7,291 nucleotides of DNA. Source: RGIG4694 sp964501705. GTDB lineage: Bacteria > Bacillota > Clostridia > Oscillospirales > Ruminococcaceae. The number at the start of each line of letters is the position of its first letter. Within the stretch, counting starts at the first letter, position 1. The translations under genes and the position numbers were made by a program. Shown piece by piece: positions 1 through 5,793 of this stretch. Below the pieces are notes generated by a model. The model was given only the letters and a program-made list of their open reading frames with translations. It was not told the origin of the DNA and ran no database searches. The stretch covers positions 1 through 7,291 of the forward strand of contig CAZCUQ010000090.1 of NCBI GenBank assembly GCA_964501705.1, in the 5' to 3' direction.

Positions 1-483
1 TTCTTTCGTTACAAAAATCACCTACATATTGACCCATCAAGTCAAATTGTATGCCACCTCCTTCAAATCCGAACAGGGGATTAACTTCACCAACTCTAAC
101 AATTGTTCCTGCCTTTATTTTAACATCACATACATACTTTGGTTCATACGGTAGGGCAAATTTATTTTGAATCTGTTTAGAGTTTAATCCTTCAATGCTT
201 TTTTATCCATTACCCATCCACCTTTCATTTGGGATTCATTGCCATTATATACCCTCACAAATGACGTATCTCGCTTTAACTTAACCTCATAAACTTTAGT
301 ATTTGGTTTATATGGTGGCTTACTACCATTGTAATTATTCCACCATGAATTTGCTTCTTCTGATGTGCATTCTTTTTTTATAGTATAGTCGAATTTTAAT
401 TTATCTTTATTGAGAGTCTCCTTGAACGAACTGTCGTTTACGCATTTTAACGCGTATTTATACGCACGGGATTCTCTTATCAT
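1..483 (-). pseudogene. Orphan polymorphic-toxin C-terminal domain, frame broken at an A6 run, runs off the window
   Basis: Reading from ATG at 483, the frame gives 99 residues and stops at 184. Moving to the -1 frame at the A6 run (199-204) removes the stop and keeps an open frame to base 1. The joined product would read ...GGWVMDKK-SIEGLNSKQIQ... and continue into a Gly-rich tail, FGFEGGGIQFDLMGQ. A FVRVYNG segment, GGWVM and a terminal GGGIQ(F/Y) block resemble C-terminal domains of Firmicutes polymorphic toxins. The GGGIQ ending recalls TNT-type NAD-glycohydrolase or ADP-ribosyltransferase-like toxins, but I cannot assign a family. No delivery domain precedes it: it starts just after a terminator with only a weak AGGCAGAG ribosome site, so it looks like a displaced toxin tip. 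The break could be a real inactivating deletion, a sequencing error in the homopolymer, or slippage on AAA AAA. The true 3' end is outside the window. Confidence 0.6.
199..204 (-). other. A6 homopolymer at the toxin frame break
   Basis: On the minus strand the codons are GAT AAA AAA GCA. Adding one A, or slipping -1 on the second AAA, gives GAT AAA AAA AGC ATT GAA GGA and joins the two halves of the toxin-like reading frame. The zero-frame stop TAA lies three codons beyond the run, at 186-184. Confidence 0.65.
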
Positions 484-488
484 TTCTC

Positions 489-519
489 TGCCTACGTTTG
501 GGCATAATAAAAGCGTTCC
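489..519. repeat. Terminator-associated repeat, copy A
   Basis: These 31 bases match 6534-6564 at 30 positions; the only mismatch is a/c at the sixth base. The identity runs about 13 bases past the T-tract (minus strand GCCCAAACG then AGGCA), further than a terminator needs. The repeat may therefore mark a recombination or cassette boundary. Confidence 0.7.
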
Positions 520-533
520 GTTTTGCGGAACGC
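505..533 (-). terminator. Intrinsic terminator A after the 77-aa gene
   Basis: On the minus strand a perfect 8-bp stem (GCGTTCCG/CGGAACGC, arms 526-533 and 513-520) encloses a 5-base loop and is followed by TTTTATTAT. It sits 18 bases past the stop of the 551-784 gene and upstream of the frameshifted toxin. It shares the core gcataataaaagcg (502-515) with three other hairpins in the window. Confidence 0.85.
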
Positions 534-550
534 CTGAAACATATTCATTT

Positions 551-784
551 TTAACATATTGAAAGCTCTGAGCCTTTCTGAATGTGCGGGTCGCTAACCA
601 AAACCGTGGTGTTTGTGCTTATATCAGACGGTTTTTCATGCCTTGTCATTGCAACTGACAAAACTGTAATAATGTTTCCGTTATTATCAATAAGTCGGCT
701 TCCATTTTTTAAATTATCGCATACACCTTCAAAAGTGACTGAATACATATTGCCAACGGGAAATATGTCTAATACTTTTAACAT
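551..784 (-). CDS. Small beta-barrel protein, candidate immunity protein for the upstream toxin
   Basis: The gene encodes 77 residues. The ATG at 784 is preceded by a strong GGAGGT and lies 2 bases past the stop of the toxin-like gene at 787, so the two are probably co-translated. The sequence is predicted mostly beta, with alternating hydrophobic strands: VLDIFPVGNMYSVTFEGV, then NGSRLIDNNGNIITVLSV, then TTVLVSDPHIQKGSELSI. The spacing of a Gly-rich turn, an inner strand pair and a closing KGSEL strand recalls the domain-2 beta-barrel of EF-Tu-type translation factors. I infer that similarity by eye only. Its position directly 3' of a toxin-like C-terminus and directly 5' of a terminator is the usual place for an immunity gene. 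No signal peptide or membrane segment is seen, so it should act in the cytoplasm. Existence of the gene is likely; the immunity role is inference. Confidence 0.7.
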   Translation of the reverse strand: MLKVLDIFPVGNMYSVTFEGVCDNLKNGSRLIDNNGNIITVLSVAMTRHEKPSDISTNTTVLVSDPHIQKGSELSIC

Positions 785-786
785 AA

Positions 787-1461
787 TTATGCACCTCCGT
801 TTTTTAAGTGATTATTTAATTCTTGTTCATATACAAGCAATGCGCTTTGAGTTTGTTCAATTTCAGCTTTAGTAAGTTTATATGCCTTTGAATTTTTTAA
901 AAGTTTTTTCTGAGCAGCAATTTCACATATTAATCGACTTTTATAACTCCCATCGTTTTCGCCTTTTCGGTACTGAGCTGAATGAATAAGTTCTTCAAAC
1001 ACACTTGCTCTTGACGGATTATTCTTAAGCAGAATGGTTTTACTGTCATATGTAATCGCCTCTGCGTGTTTTGATTTCAAATATTCATCTGTGATATCGT
1101 CCATCTGAATAGTGCCGCCTTTTGATTTGAATGCTTTTACAATTCGTTGTAACTGCTTTTTAGGCATGGGTTCCAAATATGTATCCGATTTTTCCTTGCG
1201 GGTCAAAGCGTTCATATACTGCTCACTCCCTATTATCATTATACCATTTTCTTCTGATTTGTCAAGTGCTTTTTCGGAATCATTTTCTTGTTTTGCTGAG
1301 CCGCCCGAAGTGCTCCCATTAAATTTCCCGTATTCGTCTTTGGTATAATTTTCTCCGTTCCCTCTGACTTCCCCGATACTTTCGGGAACGTTATTATTAT
1401 CGGATAAAGCTTCGGTATTATCCGCACGGTTTTCTTTTTTAAAAAAATCAAATATGCCCAT
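787..1461 (-). CDS. Toxin-like protein in the tail region: short MGIFDFF head, Gly/Ser linker, C-terminal alpha-helical domain with EELIH motif
   Basis: The protein has 224 residues. The ATG at 1461 follows AAGG seven bases upstream and lies 10 bases past the previous stop. Residues 1-10 (MGIFDFFKKE) form a short amphipathic start. Residues 11-65 are polar, low-complexity linker ending in a Ser/Gly stretch, and residues 66-75 carry LDKSEENGIM. The rest (about 83-224) is a compact domain with VFEELIHSAQYRKG (E157, H160) and a later CEIAAQKKLL helix (E180). EELIH resembles a zincin HExxH motif with the first His replaced by Glu, so a metallopeptidase-derived fold is possible but catalysis is doubtful. 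I believe the same C-terminal domain occurs at the ends of phage head-morphogenesis toxins in Firmicutes; this is from memory. An internal promoter (1238-1265) and an ATG at 1215 (MNALTRKE) could make the C-terminal domain alone. The following 77-aa gene is the candidate immunity partner. Confidence 0.75.
   Translation of the reverse strand: MGIFDFFKKENRADNTEALSDNNNVPESIGEVRGNGENYTKDEYGKFNGSTSGGSAKQENDSEKALDKSEENGIMIIGSEQYMNALTRKEKSDTYLEPMPKKQLQRIVKAFKSKGGTIQMDDITDEYLKSKHAEAITYDSKTILLKNNPSRASVFEELIHSAQYRKGENDGSYKSRLICEIAAQKKLLKNSKAYKLTKAEIEQTQSALLVYEQELNNHLKNGGA
1238..1265 (-). promoter_or_regulatory. Intragenic sigma-A type promoter inside the LDKSEENGIM codons (copy 1)
   Basis: On the minus strand, TTGACA (1265-1260) is followed by a 16-bp spacer and TATAAT (1243-1238), with TGG giving an extended -10. 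Both hexamers are perfect. It lies inside the reading frame of the 787-1461 gene. A start near 1232 would make a leader with GGGAG and GTGAG upstream of the in-frame ATG at 1215, and the transcript would also cover the candidate immunity gene at 551-784. Confidence 0.75.
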
Positions 1462-1471
1462 TTTTTAACCT

Positions 1472-1996
1472 TCATTCAATACTTACTTCCCGTATTTCTT
1501 CAATATCGGAAATACTCGCTTTATCATGCATATAGCACCAACACCCGTTAAGATAGTCAACGGGATTTTGCCTATTTTGTAGTATCATTAGTTTAATACT
1601 ATCAGCCAGTAAAAGTTGGTAATCAATAATATTCATATCGTTTATTCGTTCAAAATCAATTCCGCTGTAGTCGTAAACGCAGTGATCATAAAATGTGCTT
1701 ACATTAAGTTTGGATATCTTTTCGGATCTTTCCCCGCTGTCGGGTACTCGCAAAGTGTCACAATTTTCGTCAAAATATTTTTCAGTTTCCGAAATATAAC
1801 ATTTTGCAAACGCCGCCAAAGTGCTTTGCAGGAACGCGGGAATTTCACCGATGATTATATCCTTGATATCCTCACTTGAAAACGTCCCCGCGCATAATCG
1901 GCGGTATGTTCCGACGGTACAGGCGCGGCAGGATATAATTCCCGCTAACGGAACATTTATTTTAAAAACAGGTTTCGCGGACGCTGTTATATCCAT
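1472..1996 (-). CDS. Phage tail-region protein, possible tail assembly chaperone, cysteine-rich
   Basis: The preferred start is ATG at 1996, eight bases after AGAGG, giving 174 residues. A GTG at 2005 would add three residues but overlaps the ribosome site. The gene lies directly after the major tail protein, where siphophages normally encode the tail assembly chaperone. The mixed helical C-terminal half (IIDYQLLLADSIKLMILQNRQ) fits such a role, but I recognise no diagnostic motif. There are eight cysteines, including CRAC (C23, C26), C35 and a GCWC pair near residue 153. That is unusual for this position and could mean metal binding. I saw no slippery-site extension at its 3' end of the kind that yields G/GT-type chaperone fusions; a TGA closes the frame 10 bases before the next ATG. 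The tail role rests on position only. Confidence 0.75.
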   Translation of the reverse strand: MDITASAKPVFKINVPLAGIISCRACTVGTYRRLCAGTFSSEDIKDIIIGEIPAFLQSTLAAFAKCYISETEKYFDENCDTLRVPDSGERSEKISKLNVSTFYDHCVYDYSGIDFERINDMNIIDYQLLLADSIKLMILQNRQNPVDYLNGCWCYMHDKASISDIEEIREVSIE

Positions 1997-2015
1997 GCCT
2001 TTCACCTCTTAAAAA

Positions 2016-2621
2016 TTATTCTGTATCTGTTGTTGCAGTGTTGAAGTCCGCCCATTTCTTTTCGGGCGGCGTCTTTACAAGCATATAGAAACGCCCTTCA
2101 TCATTGTAGGGCTGCGCTTCAAATTTGCAGGAAAATGGCGTAACACTGTCTTGCTTCCACGCTGTGGAGAATCCCGACATATTTTTCCCGACTGATATCG
2201 CGATAGTGTCTCCCATTGTCGTATCGTGATGATGGAAAACAATAACATGACAAGTATCATCCATGTTTTCAATTCCGCCGACTTCTACTATTGTAGCACT
2301 GCCGCTACTTGTGGCACTTGCGGTAGGGTACTGTTCGGCGATAACCTCAAGGGACGCGTTGAAAAGCGAAAATTCGCACGTACCCGTTTCTTTTGTGATT
2401 GTGTCGATTTTCATCTCGCCGAGATCCGACTGATCGGAAAGAGTTTCCGTTTCAACGGTGAAAGTAAATCCGTTTTTCAGATAGCCTATCTGATTCTCTT
2501 CCGTCATAATTGATTCAAGCGTTGAAAGTATTGTCGCGCTGTCAATCTCGCCCTCGCTGTAATCTTTCGAGTAAACCTTTCCCGAACCGTAAAAGGTGTC
2601 TTTTGTCATTTTTGAAGCCAT
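2016..2621 (-). CDS. Major tail (tube) protein
   Basis: The protein has 201 residues. The ATG at 2621 is preceded by GGGAGGT nine bases upstream. Residues 1-30 (MASKMTKDTFYGSGKVYSKD) form a typical tube-protein N-terminal arm, followed by a segment on target values and test states (SATILSTLESIMTEENQIGYLKNGFTFTVETE). The rest is beta-rich, with a Ser/Thr-rich turn (ASATSSGSATIVEVGG) and a strand-rich C-terminal half ending in PPEKKWADFNTATTDTE. Length and strand pattern agree with siphophage major tail proteins that stack as hexamers into the tail tube. It sits between the probable tail terminator and the probable tail chaperone, as expected. No Ig-like C-terminal decoration domain is present. 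A charge pattern with many Asp and Glu fits a late structural protein. The family call is by length, fold pattern and gene order, not by a unique motif. Confidence 0.75.
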   Translation of the reverse strand: MASKMTKDTFYGSGKVYSKDYSEGEIDSATILSTLESIMTEENQIGYLKNGFTFTVETETLSDQSDLGEMKIDTITKETGTCEFSLFNASLEVIAEQYPTASATSSGSATIVEVGGIENMDDTCHVIVFHHHDTTMGDTIAISVGKNMSGFSTAWKQDSVTPFSCKFEAQPYNDEGRFYMLVKTPPEKKWADFNTATTDTE

Positions 2622-2638
2622 AATTTTTTACCTCCCGT

Positions 2639-2989
2639 TTAAAATCTTTCGTGGCACATAATCGTGTACACAGTGTAAAAAAGTCCCCGGTCGCTGTCAA
2701 ATAAATATTTTTTTGAAAATTCTCCGATGGGCTTTAATTCTTCTTCTGTTTCCGTCTCCAATTCATTGTCGCTTTCTGTTTTTGTGTCCTTGTAAAACAA
2801 GCACAAATTCACGGTATCATGACGGTACATTGCTATTTCATCCGCACCGTCAAAATCCGTGTTAGCTATATGATAAGTGCCAAAACAGTGTACGTTCGGC
2901 AGCTGAATAAAGGAATGCCATTGATGCGGGATATTGTGTTTGTCAAGAATTTCGATAAACAGTTCTTTCAGATTTTCATATGTTGGCAT
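2639..2989 (-). CDS. Probable tail terminator / tail completion protein
   Basis: The chosen start is ATG at 2989, with GAGG eight bases upstream, giving 116 residues (MPTYENLKELFIEILDKHNIP...). It overlaps the head-closure gene by 14 bases. A start at 3043 would add 18 residues without support. The order of an N-terminal helix, NIPHQWHSF, a CFGTYHIANTDFDGADE strand pair, VNLCLFYKD and a C-terminal YTVYTIMCHERF strand matches the pattern of Firmicutes tail terminator proteins, in which a peptide like FIVYLYPGTDNFSAD is followed by HIELYTDKKD. These proteins cap the tail tube and join it to the head. A Glu-rich insert (KTESDNELETETEEEL) lies between the last two structural parts. A HK97 gp10-like gene usually precedes this gene and is missing here. 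Confidence 0.65.
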   Translation of the reverse strand: MPTYENLKELFIEILDKHNIPHQWHSFIQLPNVHCFGTYHIANTDFDGADEIAMYRHDTVNLCLFYKDTKTESDNELETETEEELKPIGEFSKKYLFDSDRGLFYTVYTIMCHERF

Positions 2990-3299
2990 TTGTAATCCTC
3001 TTCCCCCTGAATTTAATTGTTTTATGTGACAGTTGTATATCATCGGCGGGAGAAATTAATTCGTAAATTGTGCCGTGTTCGTCAATAATCCGATATGTTG
3101 ACGGTATCACGCACATAAGCTCCGGGCAATATCTGCATTCAATTTCTACAGTAAGTGCCGAATCATATCCCGCGTTAGCTATGAAAAATTCCGTACCCGA
3201 AAGTCCGTTAATATAAGCGTGGCAGGAAAAATATTCCCGCCACGCTAAATTATCTTCGGTTTTTTGAAAAATCACAAATTGCCGTTTTGAGTGTTTCAT
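2976..3299 (-). CDS. Head-closure / head-tail joining protein
   Basis: The protein has 107 residues. The ATG at 3299 follows GGTGA and lies 1 base past the stop of the connector gene. The length, the small beta-barrel pattern and a C-terminal run of the type YRIIDEHGTIYELISPADD followed by KTIKFRGKR fit the phage head-tail joining family (SPP1 gp16-like, HK97 gp7-like). Members close the portal channel after DNA packaging and give the tail its docking site. In the middle, LTVEIECRYCPELMCV is the expected strand pair with three Cys. Order connector, closure, terminator, tube is standard for siphophages. The gene overlaps its successor by 14 bases, so the two are likely coupled. Confidence 0.7.
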   Translation of the reverse strand: MKHSKRQFVIFQKTEDNLAWREYFSCHAYINGLSGTEFFIANAGYDSALTVEIECRYCPELMCVIPSTYRIIDEHGTIYELISPADDIQLSHKTIKFRGKRITNANI

Positions 3300-3300
3300 A

Positions 3301-3570
3301 TCAGTTCACCAGATTGTATTGAACGCTGTGACATATTGCCGCTATTGCCTTATCGTGATCCGATGTTCCGTCATAATAATCCTCGCAGATAAGGTAAAAC
3401 GCCTGAACCGTTTCGGGAAGTTCGTCAAGCTCTTCCCCGGTACGGTTTGTCAGGGCGGAAAGCCTGCTTTTAGCCATAGGAATAATTTCGGCAATTTTTT
3501 CATCATCATAGTCAGAATCAATCCTCAATGCTCTTTTCACGCTTTCGAGTGTTACCTCGCTTAACTTCAT
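3301..3570 (-). CDS. gp6-like head-tail connector protein
   Basis: The protein has 89 residues. The ATG at 3570 is preceded by AAAGGGTGA. It starts 53 bases before the end of the small head gene. The all-helical sequence starts with VTLESVKRALRIDSDYDDE, then KIAEIIPMAKSRLSALTNRT, and ends with VQAFYLICEDYYDGTSDH and a last helix. This is the classical layout of the phage gp6-like connector family: about 90-100 residues, a first helix with LRID.d.DDe, and a second with I..Ak..i..lT. The protein forms a ring below the portal and links it to the head-closure protein. This is one of the firmer assignments in the window. Confidence 0.8.
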   Translation of the reverse strand: MKLSEVTLESVKRALRIDSDYDDEKIAEIIPMAKSRLSALTNRTGEELDELPETVQAFYLICEDYYDGTSDHDKAIAAICHSVQYNLVN

Positions 3571-3700
3571 TTTCGTTCACCCTTTCGGCATATCCGCAGG
3601 AAATAAGAGAAACAGCAAGCTTTTCATTTGCCGTTTCCACTGTTTCTCCCTTTGCAAGAGATATCTCCCCCGCGAATGATACAAGCGCTTTTATTTTCAT
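3518..3700 (-). CDS. Small phage head-region protein (about 60 aa)
   Basis: The protein has 60 residues. The ATG at 3700 overlaps the capsid stop as ATGA, so translation is probably coupled to the capsid gene. The pattern KIKALVSFAGEISLAKGE...ANEKLAVSLISCGYAE occurs in small proteins encoded right after the major capsid gene in many Firmicutes siphophages. Their role is not established; a head-associated or assembly function is possible. The C-terminal 15 residues are basic and polar (KRGNTRKREKSIED) and overlap the start of the connector gene by 53 bases in another frame. Confidence 0.65.
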   Translation of the reverse strand: MKIKALVSFAGEISLAKGETVETANEKLAVSLISCGYAERVNENEVKRGNTRKREKSIED

Positions 3701-4860
3701 GCAGCTTCACCTTCTGCTCCCGCTACCGAAACGGCAACATAAGCTTCATTATTTACGGGTCTTCCGTCAATCCATAAAATGCCCACGATGCCTTTCATCG
3801 CATACTCGGCGTATTTTTCGTTAAGTACCTGCATTGACATATCAGGGTTTATATTTGCTTTGTAAGCGCGTCCGAAATCTCCGAAAAGAACAGGCGTTTT
3901 TCCCGCTTCAATGTTATCCATTGCTTCGGAAATAAGCACGGGTTTTCCGAGAATAGTCCCGACATACCCGTTTGTTAATTCGTTTTGGTGGAAAATATAC
4001 TGCCCGTTGCCGTCCTTCAAAAGTCTGATAGCGCAAAGTGTGCTGTTGCTCATAAGCCACGCGGCGTTAGGCTGGTAATTTGCTTTCAAAGAGTGGAAAA
4101 TTTTAACAATATCATCTGAAGTAAACGCGGCGGCGGGAAGTTCGTAAGCCGTTCCGCCCGTTGTAAGTCCATAAGGCTTGGAGCTGCCGTCTCCGTTTAT
4201 AATTGCCGTTTCCGCTTTAAGGGCAAAATCTTCAATCATCTGGCCTGCAACCTCTGAAACAATGTCAAAATCATTTTGGTTAATAAGTTCAAGCGACAGC
4301 TTTACAAGACTTGTAAGCTTATGATGCCCTATTGTAATCGTGTTGAATTTCGCGCTTGAAGCGGTAATTTCTCCAATTTCGTCCGTCCATCCCGCCGATA
4401 TCTTATTTTCGTTATCGGCTATGATCTGCTTGTAATCACCCTTTGAATTAACAATTGAAATTCTGTTCAAAATCCCGCACAATTCTGTTGTTTTGTGGAT
4501 AATATCGCTTGAAAATTCGGACGGAACTATTCTTCCCGTGCTTGTGGTGGTCATTTCATCAGCGCGTGTCTCAATGCCTCTGATATAATCGGCAACAATG
4601 CTTTCGGCGGCGCGTTTTTCGGTATCCTCTCCATTTTCCTGCGTGATATCGGACGCGGCGGCGCGGAGCTTTTCTTCAACGGCGCGTCTTTCCGCTTCAA
4701 TTGTGGCGTCGATTCTTGTAATTTCCGCGGAAAGATCGTTGAATTGTCCCTGTTCCTCATCGGTAAAGGCTCTTTTTTCGGCGCGGACACCTTCAAGAAC
4801 CGAATCCATTTGCATTATAAGCTCCCCGCGCTGTTCGATAAGTTCTTTCATTTCATTCAT
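3697..4860 (-). CDS. HK97-type major capsid protein
   Basis: The protein has 387 residues. The ATG at 4860 follows AGGAGGT by eight bases. Residues 1-70 form a charged coiled coil (ELIEQRGELIMQMDSVLEG, LSAEITRIDATIEAERRAVEE), the scaffold-like delta domain of the HK97 gp5 family. Residues 80-105 (EKRAAESIVADYIRGIETRA) probably contain the maturation cleavage site. The remainder has the family signatures: a GRIVPSEFSSDII arm, a LVKLSLELINQNDFDI long helix region, AETAIINGDGSSKPYGL, AAWLMSNSTL and LGKPVLISEAM, and a late FGDFGRAYKANI strand. It builds the icosahedral shell. No prohead protease gene lies between it and the accessory block, so that enzyme must be encoded outside the window if present. 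The GC content looks higher than in the toxin cassettes on either side. Confidence 0.95.
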   Translation of the reverse strand: MNEMKELIEQRGELIMQMDSVLEGVRAEKRAFTDEEQGQFNDLSAEITRIDATIEAERRAVEEKLRAAASDITQENGEDTEKRAAESIVADYIRGIETRADEMTTTSTGRIVPSEFSSDIIHKTTELCGILNRISIVNSKGDYKQIIADNENKISAGWTDEIGEITASSAKFNTITIGHHKLTSLVKLSLELINQNDFDIVSEVAGQMIEDFALKAETAIINGDGSSKPYGLTTGGTAYELPAAAFTSDDIVKIFHSLKANYQPNAAWLMSNSTLCAIRLLKDGNGQYIFHQNELTNGYVGTILGKPVLISEAMDNIEAGKTPVLFGDFGRAYKANINPDMSMQVLNEKYAEYAMKGIVGILWIDGRPVNNEAYVAVSVAGAEGEAA

Positions 4861-4938
4861 TTGATTTACCTCCTGCTTTTTCGTATTTGATTCACGGTTT
4901 TCCGTCCGCAGTTTTACGCCGTAAGAACGTTTTGGGCA

Positions 4939-4965
4939 TAATAAAAGCGCTCCTTTCGGAACGCT
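4939..4965 (-). terminator. Intrinsic terminator B between the toxin cassette and the capsid gene
   Basis: On the minus strand AGCGTTCC-GAAA-GGAGCGCT (4965-4946) forms an 8-bp stem with one G-T pair and a GAAA tetraloop, followed by TTTTATTATG. It lies 8 bases past the stop of the 62-aa gene and about 80 bases before the capsid start. It shares the 14-base core gcataataaaagcg (4936-4949) with the other three hairpins. Confidence 0.85.
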
Positions 4966-4973
4966 TTGTAATA

Positions 4974-5162
4974 TTATAAATTAATTCGTGTTCTAATATT
5001 TTTTTCTTCTTGCTGTTTGGCTTCTCTTTCGCGTTGTTCTATTTTGTCCTTTTCTTTTGCCGCTTCTTTTTCTATACGTTTGATTTCAGCTTTCCTTTCA
5101 TCATGTGTCATTTTCATTATGCTGTCCGAAATAATAACATTATCATCATGATATCCTACCAT
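4974..5162 (-). CDS. 62-aa highly charged coiled-coil protein next to the JAB toxin; candidate immunity or accessory protein
   Basis: The chosen start is ATG at 5162 (MVGYHDD...), nine bases after GGAGG and one base past the JAB gene stop at 5164. A TTG at 5186 would add eight residues upstream of that ribosome site and is not favoured. The product has an N-terminal hydrophobic-polar segment (GYHDDNVIISDSIMKM) and then one long charged helix, MTHDERKAEIKRIEKEAAKE, continuing to residue 55. The helix has a heptad-like pattern and probably forms a coiled coil. No signal peptide or membrane segment is seen. Its position is that of an immunity gene, but a 62-aa helix is short for one; a truncated partner or chaperone is also possible. 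A terminator follows after 8 bases. Confidence 0.6.
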   Translation of the reverse strand: MVGYHDDNVIISDSIMKMTHDERKAEIKRIEKEAAKEKDKIEQREREAKQQEEKNIRTRINL

Positions 5163-5163
5163 A

Positions 5164-5733
5164 TCATAATACCTCCTTAAAATCAATGGAATAATATTTC
5201 TTTATTTTTTCAAGTGTTTTAAATTGGGCTTCATATTCGCTATAACCTGTACTTAAAAATTCACCTATATTCAACTCGTAATATTTTACATTTAATTCCT
5301 GCATTGATGAATAAACAAATACCTTTCCGTCATGACAAGCAACAACACCTTTGCTGTATCCGTTTTTATAGCACGAATTGAAATCCTCAATACTTGGTGG
5401 CATACTTTCCGGGTGAGTATGTATTGCAATTAATCCGTCAGAGCTTTTTATCGCTTTGCGTGTGCTGTCGGAATAAATGACCTTGTTCTCTATTGTTGAT
5501 GAGATTTCTTTAGCAGAGATTTTTCCTGTATTTTCATCAATCCAATACATATCTTCAAGTAGTGTCCCATTCCTATGTTCCAGTGCCTTTTTTGAACATT
5601 CATACAGCGTTCGGTTAACTTCCGGATTATCTGTGATTTTATCAAATTTTCGTCTGTATTCTCCGCTTTCGATATATGTTTTGTTTATGATGGTTTCTTT
5701 ATTACGTCCATAACGTTGATACTCAATAGCCAC
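5164..5733 (-). CDS. Orphan JAB/MPN-type metalloprotease toxin domain
   Basis: I choose GTG at 5733 (MAIEYQRYGRNKE..., 189 residues). It follows GGCGGTGAGG and lies about 13 bases downstream of the start expected for the promoter at 5753-5780. The frame stays open up to a GTG at 5784 (206 residues, starting with LDKSAESGII), but that start has no ribosome site and is preceded in frame by TAA. The metal-site motif is clear: IHTHPESMPPSIEDF, with H105, H107, S114 and D117 (HxHP...S..D). A likely catalytic Glu is E60 in GTLLEDMYWID. The spacing between the second His and Ser is one residue shorter than in classical JAMM enzymes. JAB domains are zinc proteases known as deubiquitinases in eukaryotes and as toxin domains in bacterial polymorphic toxins. 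With no delivery domain, this looks like a displaced toxin tip. The 62-aa gene follows at once. Confidence 0.75.
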   Translation of the reverse strand: MAIEYQRYGRNKETIINKTYIESGEYRRKFDKITDNPEVNRTLYECSKKALEHRNGTLLEDMYWIDENTGKISAKEISSTIENKVIYSDSTRKAIKSSDGLIAIHTHPESMPPSIEDFNSCYKNGYSKGVVACHDGKVFVYSSMQELNVKYYELNIGEFLSTGYSEYEAQFKTLEKIKKYYSIDFKEVL

Positions 5734-5751
5734 ATCCTCACCGCCTAATTC

Positions 5752-5789
5752 TATTATACCACTTTCCGCAGATTTGTCAAGCACATTTT
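5752..5789. repeat. 38-bp perfect repeat, copy at the orphan JAB cassette
   Basis: These 38 bases are identical to 7239-7276. They contain the whole promoter and the codons for VLDKSAESGII. On the minus strand identity starts at AAAATGTGC, where the sequence joins the tail of terminator C, so the left edge of the repeat is the junction of the displaced cassette. Confidence 0.85.
5753..5780 (-). promoter_or_regulatory. Sigma-A type promoter in the LDKSAESGII codons (copy 2), drives the orphan JAB cassette
   Basis: On the minus strand, TTGACA (5780-5775), a 16-bp spacer and TATAAT (5758-5753) are perfect, with TGG giving an extended -10. It lies right after terminator C and before the GTG at 5733 with its ribosome site, so here it acts as an ordinary upstream promoter. 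Confidence 0.8.
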
Positions 5790-5793
5790 AGCA

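Noticed and set aside
582..872. Plus-strand reading frames (also 1112-1348, 1616-1879, 1821-2012, 2226-2513, 3319-3564, 3528-3824, 4598-4864, 5477-5713, 6321-6614)
   Set aside because: Each lies opposite a better-supported minus-strand gene, lacks a ribosome site in context and gives a low-quality Cys/Phe/Ser-rich translation typical of antisense shadows.
1428..1450. T7A6 run near the start of the 224-aa gene as a programmed -1 frameshift site
   Set aside because: A -1 step leads at once to TAA, so no useful product results; the zero frame is clearly the coding one.
1239..1475. Alternative minus-strand frames at 1239-1475, 2075-2272 and 4551-4796
   Set aside because: They overlap the toxin-like, major tail and capsid genes in another frame, with no own ribosome site and no recognisable protein pattern.
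4891..4937. 15-codon frame (MPKTFLRRKTADGKP) after terminator B as a gene or as the end of a prohead protease
   Set aside because: It starts in the terminator tail, has no ribosome site and is too short to assign.
5163..5186. TTG start at 5186 for the 62-aa gene
   Set aside because: The GGAGG site lies downstream of it and is correctly spaced for the ATG at 5162.
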